Part shown: piece after piece, positions 1-10,290 of the stretch
Numbering within the stretch: position 1 is the stretch's first letter
How the letters are laid out: every line of letters begins with the position of its first letter
Origin: Bactrocera neohumeralis
Taxonomy: Eukaryota > Arthropoda > Insecta > Diptera > Tephritidae
Length of the DNA stretch: 64,000 nucleotides
Assembly (NCBI RefSeq): GCF_024586455.1
Contig: NC_065920.1
Span: 14,222,144 to 14,286,143, forward strand
Reading direction: 5' to 3'
Notes under the pieces: generated by a model
What the model was told of the DNA's origin: nothing
The model's input: the letters and a program-made list of their open reading frames with translations, nothing else
Database searches by the model: none
Translations under genes and position numbers: made by a program

Positions 1-112
1 TCGGCTCTCAAGGTTATTCCGGAGAATTCCTTCCGTGACGCCTTCAATGCTTGGAAATTGCGCAGGCGGCGCTGCATCGACGCAGAAGGAGCCTATTTTG
101 AAAATTTTTAAA
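1..112 (+). pseudogene. C-terminal end of a mariner-family transposase, cut by the window edge
   Basis: Frame 1 reads about 36 residues from the window edge to a TAA at 110-112. The tail has the F-x-x-A-W-K ... R-R-C-I-D ... G-A-Y-F-E-N-F pattern that closes many mariner transposases (a tryptophan-arginine stretch, a cysteine-isoleucine pair, then glycine and YFE). Mariner transposases are cut-and-paste DDD enzymes acting on short terminal inverted repeats at TA sites. The catalytic part lies outside the window, so intactness cannot be judged. The visible tail has no internal stop. It differs from the three related mariner copies at 18.6, 43.4 and 59.4 kb, so it is a different lineage. Confidence 0.75.
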
Positions 113-181
113 GAATTGTGATAACTGGTTCTATATATTGGTCCTTAGTGGTTTGTTTTTTTTTTTCATTGGGGGTGTTCC

Positions 182-350
182 TTTTTACGTCGCGGGTCCC
201 AAATCCAGCGCTCAATTGTGATTCTTCGCCTTCTCACTTTAGCTCGCCTTCAAATGGATGTTTTTTGGCTACCCAGAGGATACTTGGTCTAAGACCGGAA
301 GAAGTGAACTGTTTGAGCCATATCTAAACGAATACTTTCTGCACACCTTC
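182..350 (+). repeat. Dispersed repeat, copy 1 (second copy at 30962-31135)
   Basis: About 165 bp is shared with 30962-31135 in the same orientation. The best block runs from CACTTTAGCTC through the phrase ACTTGGTCTAAGACCG to GAGCCATAT/TAAGCCATAT. The copies differ by scattered substitutions and small indels, so they are old. It lies just downstream of the mariner tail, and the second copy lies just upstream of an RTE-like remnant. An open frame at 118-327 covers this copy, but the frame is not kept in the other copy, so I do not call a gene. Confidence 0.65.
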
Positions 351-359
351 GCCCAAAAA

Positions 360-1050
360 CAAGAAGAAAAATATCTTAGTGATTATATTACGTAATGACC
401 TCGCTATGGCGCAATGGGCGTGAGTATGATTATTAAAGGTTGAGGCCTACTTGACGCGTAGTTCCATTAAATGCGGTTAACATAACGAAATTAGTTCAGT
501 CATTTATAAGATAAAAAAATATAAGTAATACTAATGGCTTATACAAAACTCTTCTACATTTCCTGCAACATGTTGTGAGAGCATAAATTTCGTTGACAAT
601 ATGCGTCAAAGTACTATAACCTCTATGAGTTTGTGCCTGCAAACAAATGTGGCTAACCGAAAGTTGAGATAACCACTGCCCACAACAACAAAGCAATTAA
701 ACGAACTTTTAATGATGTTGACATTTCGAGAAGCCTCAGGGAAGTAACTACAGCCTATTTCCAACTAAATAACCATTTGCTCTGCCATATTTGCAACGTA
801 ATAACGTAATATCCGACACTATGCATATGTGTGTGTGTATGAGTCGACCGTGTGTAGAGTTCACAAACAATTTGCGTACTCAAATAATGAGTTTCTGCTT
901 TGTGTCTGCTTGTGATAAGTTGTCAATTAAATGCCACGCAGTCAGGCTGAGTAGCAATTCGGGTTAAGTTTGACTAGTTTTCAGCCTTCGTATGAAAAAA
1001 GACTAACGAATATGGTGGCAAATTTTTAACGGCATTATATGTATATATAT
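360..1050. other. AT-rich stretch, no gene seen
   Basis: I see only short chance frames, a small TG run near 826-840 and tracts of TATA/ATATG. There is no homology to the elements elsewhere in the window. Confidence 0.5.
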
Positions 1051-1054
1051 ATGG

Positions 1055-1832
1055 TATACCCTGAACCCACGCTATTTGCAACGCACAGAAGCGCACATCG
1101 GAGACCGAACACTATATGTATATAAATGATGACATGCTGGGTTCTTTTAACCATGGCTGGACCAGTTCCTCAGTTTTTGAACGATCCGAAACTTTGCACT
1201 CATCCTTTTCTTTTCAAGCGCCTTCTCATTTATCGAATTCGTTATAATCGGATGACTATAACATATAGCTACCATTCAAACTGGCTGATCAAAGTCGCAT
1301 CCTTGTAAGAAAAACTTTTTTATTTGTGAAACTATCTTTTAAAGATTCAGCATAGATTATTACCTCAGGTATTGCTACAATCTCCCAAAAAAATTTTTAG
1401 ATCGGTAAACTATAGCATATTGTTTCCATACAAACGGACCGATCAAACTCAAGTCTTTGTATGAAAAACTTTTTTTTTTTTGACAAGATTTTATCACAAA
1501 ATTAGGCATGAAGTATTCTCCAAGGCTAAACTACAATCTCCGAAGAAATTGTTCTGATCGTACTTCTATAGCATATAGCTGCCATACAAATTGAGCAATC
1601 AATCTCAAGACTTTGTATGAAAAGGTTTTTGGTTTTATAAGATATCTACAAAATATTCGACAGTTTTTATTTTCTCAGATAGCGCTACAACCTCCGTGTA
1701 AATTGTTCAGATCGCACCACTATAGCATATACATAGCTGTCATGTAAACTGTCAGTTCAAAATCAGAATATAGCTCTTTTTATAAGCTGTTGAGCTATAA
1801 AAAATACCCCGTGAAGGATATCATTCATTTTC
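1055..1832 (+). mobile_element. DINE-1-like Helitron, family 1, degenerate copy
   Basis: It begins with TATACCCTGAAC, the 5' end seen in the better copies at 16898 and 23013. A worn core follows with CGGAGACC and a TATAAATGATGACATG stretch. Then come four or so tandem segments of about 170 bp, each with the phrases 'ACTATAGCATATAGCTGCC', 'ATACAAACTG' and 'GAAAAACTTTTT'. The 3' part ends in a damaged GTGAAGGATAT tail. No protein is encoded: elements of this kind are non-autonomous and rely on a Helitron RepHel enzyme elsewhere. The internal segments recur in the 17, 33 and 55 kb copies. Confidence 0.75.
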
Positions 1833-3280
1833 TTCACTTATGACATAAGTAAAATGCAAGCTGAAGCTTTGAAAAACTGTTGATTCCCTTCTGCTTTTTC
1901 ATACAATCAAGTAGTACTACCCTAATATACTCGTATATGTATTTATGTATAAACAGCCCCTCTTACTAAAGTGTATATATGAAGATTTTATATATGAAGT
2001 GCTCACATTTTGTGACGCATCGTTGCGTTCACGGCCTTTAATTAAAGTGTCGGGTATTCGTCCAAAAGGCACATCCAAAAACTGCTGCCGACTTACACGT
2101 GCGCCGTACAACGCGGCGTATGAGTGACATACACCGCACGCGAAATTGTCTGCCTTTAAGGTTTCATGCCATAAACTACATACACATATTATAACGGTAC
2201 ATACATGCACAAACGTATAATTTCTCAGTATTTCATATCTTTATTTTCTTTATGTGTATATTATGTATGCAAAGCGTTATGAAAGTAAAATATGCCCAAC
2301 CGTATGCATATGTATGTACGAGTATATGAGCATGTGTCTACATGCGCGCATATATTCAGATGAGGCAACGTTCTTTGTAGCGGTTTCCGTTTTTATATTT
2401 GCGCACTGACGTGCTGCACCCGTTTTTTCGTCATTTTGTAATATGTACAAATTATGCTAATTACGCTTTTATACATATTTAATGCTCGACTGTCTCTACA
2501 GAAATCCTTTTCATTCACACACATTTTTTGGTACATTTGAATGCTATGCACTTTGTTGTGGGGAAATATATGCAATAAATGCCTTTGTTGTGGAGTCTTT
2601 TCAAGCTTTTTTTTCATAATTATTATGGCAAGCGAAATTTGACAGCTTCATTTTTAGCTGCAGTAAGCGACCAAAGTTAATAGCACTTTCGTTTCAATTA
2701 TAAACAAGATAACTTGGAATTTGTATAAAAAAAGAAAATTTGCTGCAGAGTGGGGTTGCAAAATTATAAAGTAGGCTTCGTGTCTTTGTAAATTTTGAAT
2801 ATTTTTAAAACTTTATAATATTTTGTTTGGTGAAATGGTTTAGTTTAGTAAATTGTTGGTCCATTTAATTTAAAAAAAGTATAAATTTGTATGCTTTCCC
2901 AACGAAATGTATTAAGACGGATATTTTAATACTTTAAGCTAAAAGTTTTATGTGGAGAGTGAGAAATGTTAAGAGGTACTAATAGAGTTGATTGAACCAA
3001 ATTAGGTAGAGACGTTGGCGTATTATAGGACCTCAATATATAACTCTCATCGTTGTAATATATAACTCTCGAAAGGCGACCGCATTACGTTTTATGGTAT
3101 TAGAAAGTTGAGATTTCGTACTAAAAAAACTTTGTATATTGATTTGTGATGGATTCACTAAGTGTTGTGTGATGACGATGATTGGTAAAGAGAAAAACGG
3201 CATTTTTACTGCTTTTTTTCTGTTTCGATTGCCAAGAAGTTAAAGATTACACAAAAATATATTTTCATGCGTTAAGGATG
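1833..3280. other. AT-rich stretch, no gene seen
   Basis: It contains runs of TATGTATG type around 2200-2350 and a short doubled phrase, ATATAACTCTC, at about 3038 and 3060. The stretch just before 3280 could hold a decayed N-terminus of the following mariner gene, but I could not align it. Confidence 0.45.
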
Positions 3281-3284
3281 GATG

Positions 3285-3880
3285 TAGAAGAGCTCGATGT
3301 TTGGGTGTCACATTAATTAAGGTAAAAAAAAACCTCATAGACTGAATTTCCAGCCGCAAATCGCAAAAAAATGAAATATTTTTTGCAGTGGTCTAAAAGG
3401 AAAATTGTCGTAGTCAAAGCGCTGTAAGCCGGCGCAAACGGTCAAACCAGAATTGACAGCCGGGAAGGTTTCGTTAAGTGTTTGGTGAAATTGGCAGGTA
3501 ATAATCTAGTATGAGCTGGTCGCTGAAGAGCAGATTCTTAACTCGGACTAACAATGACATCATCTAAAGAAAATAACCGCCCAGAACCAGACATTTTTGC
3601 CAAATAGGAGAGCAATTGTGTTTCGTCCAGTACCAGACCAAGACTCACATGTCGATTGTGACTGACCAGCAGCTCTGGGAGATAGGTTGGGACGCTCTTA
3701 TGCATTCAGCCAGACCCCGAACCAAGCAATTACTAGCGACACATACCGATAGGGACTCGCCAGAAGATACTGAAGCTGAACTGAGAGATTTTTATGCATC
3801 CATATAATAATTCGCAACTTAAACCAAATGACTACTACCCGTTCCTGTGCGAAATTTGGCTCAAGAGAAACATATGAATA
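3285..3880 (+). pseudogene. Decayed mariner transposase (mellifera-like lineage)
   Basis: In shifting frames the strand reads the mariner signature LDVWVSH*L (family WVPHEL, the linker before the catalytic domain). Next come a worn KRSWSKAG-type block and AQTVKPELTAGKVSLSVW*NWQ (family A-Q-T-x-K-P-x-L-T-x-x-K-V), then Y-E-L ... LNSD. The block NRRAIVF follows, where the second catalytic aspartate motif (HQDNA) should sit but is replaced by VQYQ. It closes with K-P-N-D-Y-Y-P-F, matching the third aspartate region (APSDY). At least three in-frame stops and several frameshifts make it dead. A Helitron-like fragment in the opposite orientation follows directly. Confidence 0.8.
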
Positions 3881-3904
3881 TCCACCGTTCCACTGTATGA
3901 TGTA

Positions 3905-4172
3905 CTAGTTAAGATAAGATAAGATATTTTGTCAAATAAAAAACTTTTCCTTACAAACACTCGATTTTGATAGCTCAATTTGTATGGCATATATTTGCTA
4001 TAGTGGTCCGATATATGCGGTTCCGACAAATGAATAGCTACTTGGGGAGGAAAGAACGTGTACACAACTTCATGCCGATATCTCAGAAATTGAGAGGCTA
4101 GTTCACGTATATACAGACAGAACCATAGATAGACGAATAGATAAACAGACGGGCGTGGCTTAATCCATACGA
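3905..4172 (-). mobile_element. DINE-1-like Helitron, family 1, 5' fragment
   Basis: On the minus strand it reads the family-1 head: a GTCT-like core (now GACAGAACC/GACAGACGGGCGTGGCTTAA on plus), the 'GAACTAGCCTCTCA' phrase, 'AGAAAT', 'AGCTACTTGG', and one segment with ATAGTGGTCCGATAT and TTTGTATGGCA. It lies between the mariner pseudogene and the RT scrap, both of which it appears to abut. Both ends are truncated. Confidence 0.65.
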
Positions 4173-4183
4173 TAAGGAATCGC

Positions 4184-4435
4184 TTATCTGAAACCCCGTT
4201 TGGTATCGAACGGGTCGGAGAGATCCTTTCCGATCCTGACGGCGCTTTTTGTATTGCTCAACGTCAGTTTACATAGCCGTATTAGCTTTTCGGGGATACC
4301 AAATTCAGACATCGCAGCATAAGCAGCTTTGAAATCGACGAAAAGGTGGTGTGTGTCGATACTCTTTTCACAGATATTTTCCAAGATTTGGCACATGGTG
4401 AATGTCTAGTTCGTAACATACGTAATGTTGGGTAT
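4184..4435 (-). pseudogene. Reverse transcriptase fragment of an RTE-like non-LTR retrotransposon
   Basis: A minus-strand frame of 70 residues from 4396 reads M-C-Q-I-L-E ... THHLFVDFKAAYAAM ... EFGIPEKLIRLCKLTL ... DPFDTKRGFR. This is the conserved core of reverse transcriptase: DFKAAY carries the first catalytic aspartate (motif A), and KRGFR precedes the QGD motif, which is lost at the junction. Upstream residues in another frame (T-F-T-M) extend the match to about 4435. Such elements copy themselves by target-primed reverse transcription. Only about 80 of the usual 900 or more residues remain. The clade (RTE versus a neighbouring one) is a tentative reading. Confidence 0.8.
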
Positions 4436-4479
4436 AATATAATGGGCCTTATATCAACACGAAAGTTCAATATTCAGTT

Positions 4480-6615
4480 TAAGAGACCAAGCTATAACAA
4501 AATTTAATAAATATTCTCCATTTTACAAATTGGAGTTTTTCTATTTAAGAGCCATCATAAAATTGGGTGCACATTCAATTCAAAGCTGAAATAAACCGCT
4601 ACATAGATGCCATAAATAACTGCTTCATTAATTGCGGACCTGTCTATGTGGTTGTTACGTCATAAAGCAACTACTAAATGAAGCACTTTAAATGCAAAGC
4701 ATACTAAAGTGTGGCAAACTTTGTCAGCTCACTGGCAATGAAAGCCAACTGACAACTGACCGGTCACCTAGTTAAGCGCTCGCTTGACTATGTGTGTGCG
4801 TGTGTGTATGTGCGCGTGTATATTTGTATGCTGACACTCGCATTGCAAATACCGAATGGGTGGCTGCATGTGCAAAGCCGTTTGTTGTGCCACTTATCGT
4901 AAAGCGCTCGCTGCCAACGCCATTTTGATTTATGACAGCAAACGCAATTGTGTTGACCAACGCCTGAGTAATGCTTGAGCAACCGGCAATGTGCAAATTT
5001 GTATATATGAAAATGAAATGATGCATGCAAATTTGAGTGTCATCACGGCCGACCACCGCCGACAGATGGCTCATACATTTTCATGGGGAAAATAAATTTT
5101 AACGATTGCAAAAATACAGGAAACTAACAGAGAGCCGCACTCAACTCTACACCGTTATATATGCGATATGAGACTTTGGCGTAGTAAAGATTCATCTAAT
5201 TTTCAATTGCTTTGTGGCTGCGCAATTTTTGTGTGGCACTTGTTTTGCGCACTCGCCTACGGCATCGTACATTTGCTTTTTCGAAAAGTCATAAAACTCG
5301 CATTTCTGGGGAATCAAGTGGTCAAGTGCTGAAAAGACCAGAGAAAAGCGACATCAAACAGAAATGACCGCATTCACTGATGCATGCAGAAAACTGTATA
5401 CAGATGTACTTTCATACATACATACACACTTACATATGCATAAGCCGATAGACCTATGAGTATGCTTGGTGGCCCACTGCAGTCACATATGTATTCGACT
5501 TTCAATTTGCTACAGCGGCTTTCTTCTCCGATTTTTCCTTTAATCTATGCATCTATGTATATAAGTGAGCATGTATGTGTGCACAAATGCGCACTGGCGT
5601 GAAAATAATTCGCCTCTAATGGACACATTCGAAGTTGGTACGTGTCACTCGGACAAGCACACCACCTCATTAATGACAGACGTGACACTTAAGTGCCAAA
5701 TGAGTATTTGACAAAATGAACTGCATCACCACTGCGCACACACATACACACACAAAAACACATACGCATGCAAACATTTGTATGATGACTGCGAACTCTT
5801 TGACTTTGCTGCATTGACAAGGCAGTCTGCGCAGCACTGTCGCCGAAATACGAGCGCAGCGCTGGCAAGCGCAAATCATAGGGGAACTGCAAAGTGGAAA
5901 CTTTCGGCTAAGACGAAAAGTGCAAGCAAAGAACATCATTACGGCAAAGTTTCTCAAATGCTGTCGCATTTGGAAGCGAGAAAGAGCGCAACTCGGGAAT
6001 TGAATTTTGGGTTTCATTGCTTGGTTTTGTAAATTTATATGTATGTGTTTGTTTATGTATGTACTGTGTGTACGAGTATGTTTGGTGATGTGTGTTAAGG
6101 CTTCAGTGTTCTAAAGATTGGCATAGGCAAATTCAGTTTGAGGCAGACGAATTACTGCAAGCTGTAAACGAAGCACAAAGGTGCTGTAGGCACTTTAGTA
6201 TGATTTCAGGGGTATTTTAGTTTGAAGACCCGAATTTCGAGCATTTTTGGCAAACGTCAAATACAAAAGCAAAAGATATTTTTAATTTTAATTTCTATTC
6301 ATGTTTCAAAATTAAAAAAAATGTATGTACATATATATTTTTTTAAAGCTTTGCGGCCTTTTCGTCCCACATCATAATCACGATTTCTATCTAAAAATTT
6401 CACAATGACATATTCTTGGTTAGTTCAAATGTCATTAAAGTTTGAAGCAACAAGATTGATCACATTTTCAAAAATTTACGGCTACTCGAAAATAAAGGTT
6501 AGCTTCTTCACTAATTTGTAAACTTTCTCGATTTTTTTTGTGATATTATAATTTAACTATTTTTGGATTTTGTTGTTCCATCGCCATAGAGGGATGTTAA
6601 AGTCTAAAACTTCGT
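4480..6615. other. Unique-looking stretch with microsatellites, no gene seen
   Basis: It holds imperfect GT runs at about 4788-4820, a TACA-type run near 5412-5440, and an imperfect CA run at 5735-5765. Base composition is less AT-rich than its neighbours around 4700-5000 and 5780-5960. The open frames there (for example 5778-6032) have biased repeat-driven residues and no recognisable domain. I see no transposon match. Confidence 0.45.
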
Positions 6616-6619
6616 TATT

Positions 6620-7000
6620 GTACTATCGAAACAAGTTGCTACAGAGTATAATAGTTTTGTTCAAATAAAGGTTGTTTGTATGACCTAAACCAATCAATAT
6701 ATATATTGACTTATGTATATATGTATGTATATACCAGGATCCGAGATATGAGATTTCACCAAAAAGTGGCCCATCGTCCAATTTTTACTCCGGCTCCCAT
6801 AAAGCTTTCTCATTTCATCCCGGTGAAAAATTTGTGTCTCTGGCGCATTTAGTTACTGATTTATCTCGCTTTTAATAGTTTTGAACAGTACCGTTATATG
6901 GGCAGTGAGCGGGATTTTTATCCGATTTTGACAGACATACAGACAGTCAACCGGATTTCAACTATTCTCGTCATCCTGATCAAGTATATATATGTATATA
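6620..7000. mobile_element. DINE-1-like Helitron, family 2, rearranged head-to-head fragment
   Basis: The left part (6620-6740) reads the family-2 5' end on the plus strand: a worn TACTATCGAAACAAGTTGCT, then AGAGTATAATAGTTTTGTTC and GGTTGT. The right part (about 6740-7000) reads the same family on the minus strand. It includes 'GAGATATGAGATTTCACC', a 'CAGTACCGTTATATGGG' phrase, the GACAGACATACAGACAG core and 'TTTCAACTATTCTCGTCATCC'. So two pieces meet in opposite orientation. Confidence 0.65.
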
Positions 7001-7179
7001 TATATTCATATATTTATATTTTTTTAGCCTAGCAGATCAATCAGTACGAGTAATACACGGATTTTGATATTTTATACAGCAAAAAATAATAAAACAATTT
7101 AAAACTACTATAAAAACATGCTGTTGCACCCTGTTAAATGGGCTTAACACACTTTCGAATTCGGTGCCTGGGGAAATAA
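7001..7179. other. AT-rich spacer
   Basis: There is no match to the left arm of the foldback unit that begins on its right. The arm present at 39815-40222 is therefore missing here. Confidence 0.4.
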
Positions 7180-8679
7180 AAAAAAACAGCTACATCAATG
7201 ACAACTAGAGCAATAGATTATCAGCTTTGATAGCAGAAGAGAGTTTTTCGTTCGCTCCCACGCACTTCTCCGTAATATCGAAAACACGAACTGCATGCTC
7301 GAAAGCGCATGCAACCTGAGCTGCGCATTAGGTTTGCAACGGCGCAATATGAAGCGTAATTGAGTTGGTGGCGTCTAAACGAAATCATTGTAAATATTAA
7401 ATAGTAAAACATAATATCGTCGCTTAAATATATGTTATGGAAAAATGAAAGTGTGAAAAGTGTTTTAAACGAATTGTGATTAAAATTAATGCGGGCGCGA
7501 TAATAAAACCGTTTTTTTTTCTGTGTAAGTAGTTCGAAACATAAGTGAGTGTAGTGATTCGGTAAAGTTATAGCAATTCAACCGCAGCAGAAGAAAATTA
7601 AAGTTTTCTGCGTTTCTTTGAAAATAATTTTATTGAAAATAAAGTGAGTGCTTTATAGAAAGCATGTAAAATATTAGTGCGTGCGTTCGATTTCAAGTGT
7701 GTATTTCGTGTGTGAAAAAATATGTGTTGCAAATAAGTGGTTTGAGTCGGCGCGTGGGAAAGTGTTAGTGTGAAAAGTGTGCGGGTGAGAAAAGAAGCTA
7801 CAAACTTCAAGGCAATGGTAGGCTGTTCTAAAATGGATACGTCCCAAGTAAGTGAAAATAGCACTATATGTGTATTTATTTAGAAGTTAGTATGTTTTTT
7901 TAATATACATAAATATAATATATATGTATATGCATATAATAAATATATATAATGCAAAATGCAGTTGTTAGTTGAGTTAATATTAGCCATAAATATGTAT
8001 TTTTATGAATGACCTTGAAATTACTTAATTATGCGAGAAATATTCGAAAAATCGTGTCAAATATGCCGCAACAACAAAACATAAATGCATTTGCAAATAT
8101 GCGCAAAAACAATTTATATAGTTGTTGTTTTGGTAACACTACAGACTGCAGAGAGAGGGCATGCTGTCTCGTGTGAGCGGAGTGCGCAGTATGCTCTCTG
8201 CGCTTTCGATGTAACTGCTAATTAGATGGAGAATAGCAGAAAACTCTCTTTTAAAATCAAATGTGATAAGCTAAGAGTGTATGAGTGAAGAGTGATAAAA
8301 TGTTTTTGTTATGATGTGTGTTGGCCTTGTAGCAGGATATTTTCGCACTTCAGACTGTGAATTCGAAAATGCATTATGAATGGTGGCGTTGAGCCAAGTG
8401 ATTGCTGAGAGAAGTGCAGTCGTCGATTTGCAGTTGTCTCATTGCTGACACTGCTGTTCGATTCTCTGTAGGAATTGTAATATTCGAGCTTAAATTTAAA
8501 ACATTGGAGGTACTGTAAAATTTAATTATCTATAAACATTTAGATATTTTAAATACTTAGTAATGTTAAAATAACAACTTGCAATATCGTACTATACAGT
8601 CATGGAGAGAAAAATAGCACACTTTCATAATAAATGATTCAACTCGGTTTTTAGTTGATTTTAGGTGCGTCTCTACATA
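7180..8679 (+). mobile_element. Foldback-type unit, copy 1 (left arm missing)
   Basis: This is a direct repeat of 40222-41610 with only scattered differences; I counted about 5 in 155 bp near the start. The centre (7180-8120) carries the promoter/leader/first-exon-like sequence. The right arm (about 8120-8596) is the inverted equivalent of the 39815-40222 left arm of the other copy. The last 83 bp (8597-8679), starting CAGTCATGGAGAGAAAAA after a TA, resembles the end of a Tc1-like transposon and is shared by both copies. The unit has no transposase. It could be a non-autonomous element with long inverted repeats or part of a dispersed duplication. Confidence 0.75.
7804..7855 (+). other. Putative first exon and splice donor inside foldback copy 1
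   Basis: After about 600 bp of ATG-poor leader, an ATG at 7815 opens MVGCSKMDTSQ, at once followed by GTAAGTG, a consensus 5' splice site. The other copy (about 40800-40850) reads the same with one D-to-E change and keeps the donor. I infer a captured or native gene 5' end. Eleven codons are too few to name a protein. Confidence 0.4.
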
Positions 8680-8697
8680 AACAAAAATAAATATTTT

Positions 8698-8796
8698 TTT
8701 ACTTTCGCAAACTGTAGTTACAGAGTATAATAGTTTTATTCACCTAGCAGTTGCATGTATCACCTAAAACTAAGGTAGATATATAGATATAGGTTA
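8698..8796 (+). mobile_element. DINE-1-like Helitron, family 2, 5' end fragment
   Basis: It reads TACTTTCGCAAACTGTAGTTACAGAGTATAATAGTTTTATTCACC and then CACCTAAAACTAAGGTAGATATATAG, the first 100 bp of family 2 (compare 35247). It stops abruptly where CAGTGGCG of the next element begins. Confidence 0.6.
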
Positions 8797-9545
8797 TACA
8801 GTGGCGAATCCCGAACTAGTGTTTGAGGGGGAGGGGGAAATAAAAATTTGTTTGAAATATGAAGAGTACTATATTAAATATAAATATAATGTATGTAGTA
8901 GTCTTTATACAGTTTGATATCATGGGGGAAAATTTTCAAATCGACCTTCTAATATCAAATGCTACTAAATTGAAAAAATTTAAAAAATTTCACAAAACAA
9001 AACGATGTAGGTGAAGTTTTGAGAATCTTTCGAGAACCTTTTCTGAAAAGACTTGAATGTCATGATATGTGTGCAGCAACGCAAGGCCGATCAATCTAGC
9101 TTGAAGCATTCAAAGCCCTCATTCGTCTCAGGAAGTGTGCAGAATATGGGAAGAAAACTATGAATTATGGGGTTTCCAATGCAGTAGTCGGTAACTTGTC
9201 AAGTTCACATTTGAGCTTCAAACGTCGCACGACGTTGTCATTATCCAAAGGCTGTTGAATTTACCTATCAAGCAGTCAATAAGATTTGCCATTTCTGTGG
9301 TTTTCAAAGCACATATGTTTTCTGAAAACAGCAAACTTGGTTGAAATCCATCCAATACTTGACTAGAAAATTTCGCAACATTACAAGCAATGTATCTATC
9401 ATACATATTTGATGCCTTTGCCAGATCAATCATCGATTCTTTCTGAAGAATCACGCCAAGTGAATGAGTTAGATATGGAATATCCCATGAGCAAAAAATC
9501 CCAATTATAAATTTAAATTTGTACATGGCTGCGATGAGCTTCGTT
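8797..9545 (-). pseudogene. hAT-superfamily fragment (ZMYM1-like transposase C-terminal half)
   Basis: The right boundary of the Helitron scrap is followed by CAGTGGCGAATCCCG and a G-rich run, a terminus typical of hAT transposons in minus orientation. A minus frame (9526-9218) reads YLTHSLGVILQKES ... DLAKASNM ... DGFQPSLLFSENI. This resembles the helical part of ZMYM1/hAT transposases that comes before the dimerisation domain. Worn pieces further on (ETNEGFECFKLD ...) could be the C-terminal dimerisation region. Many stops are present. The family call is by resemblance and less sure than the mariner calls; the element is incomplete at its 5' side. Confidence 0.5.
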
Positions 9546-9834
9546 ACTTCTCCCTCTGTCCCAATATGTATGTAAACCCAGTGTATTTGGCTGGTTTTTT
9601 GCCGTTCACATCAGTCAATCTGTGAGTTCTAGTATTAAATTTAGAAAATAATATGTTTGGGATGACTGCACGCCCTTGTGTCAAAAATGGGTAAAATCAG
9701 ATCAACATATACCCAATGCAAATATTTTCAAGCTTCCGGTTGACCTTGTACCATATTATAAATATTAAATCAAATTCCTTCAAATTTAATGGGGAATGTA
9801 TATTATCATTCGAAAGAATATTTTTTGGCATTTA

Positions 9835-10290
9835 TTTTTTAAAGATTATCTCTTTCAAATGTTGGCGGCGCCTGCGTCTCAGATGGTCCATCCCTTTAAT
9901 CAAATTATCGATTACTTATTCGAGCATTTCGACAGGTAACTGGCGAATGACACGCGTGATGTTTTGCTCCAAGGTCTGAATCGAAGCGGGATTATTTGCA
10001 TTGACTTTAGACTTTACATATCCCTACAGAAAACAGTCTCGCGGTGTGATAACACACGATCTTGGTGGACTTAACCATCAAGTAGTCGGTTATAATGGCG
10101 CGATAACGGTCGTCATTGAATGTTACGTTCACTCCGGCACAATTTTTGAAGAAATATGGACCGAAGATCCCACCGGCCTGCAAACCATACCAAACCGTTA
10201 TTTTTTCTGGATTGAAAAGCAGCTCTTGAATCTCTTCTGGTTGCTCTTCATTCCAAATGTGGTAATTTTGCTTGATTACATACCGAAAAA
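9835..10290 (-). pseudogene. Mariner/IS630-like transposase, C-terminal part, interrupted by a Helitron-like insert
   Basis: On the minus strand 10285-10007 reads R-Y-V-I-K-Q-N ... IWNEEQPEEIQELLFNPEKITVW, then GLQAGGIFGPYFF. This is a well-known Tc1/mariner-related transposase with the catalytic aspartates around these blocks. Later frames give N-P-A-S-I-Q-T-L-E-Q-N-I and L-R-R-R-R-R-Q-H-L-K-E-I-I-F-K-K with a stop near 9838, the usual C-terminus. Frameshifts and a deletion remove the HQDGA region. The preceding block of the gene is found at about 11120-11165, on the far side of the 10291-11114 insert. Confidence 0.75.
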
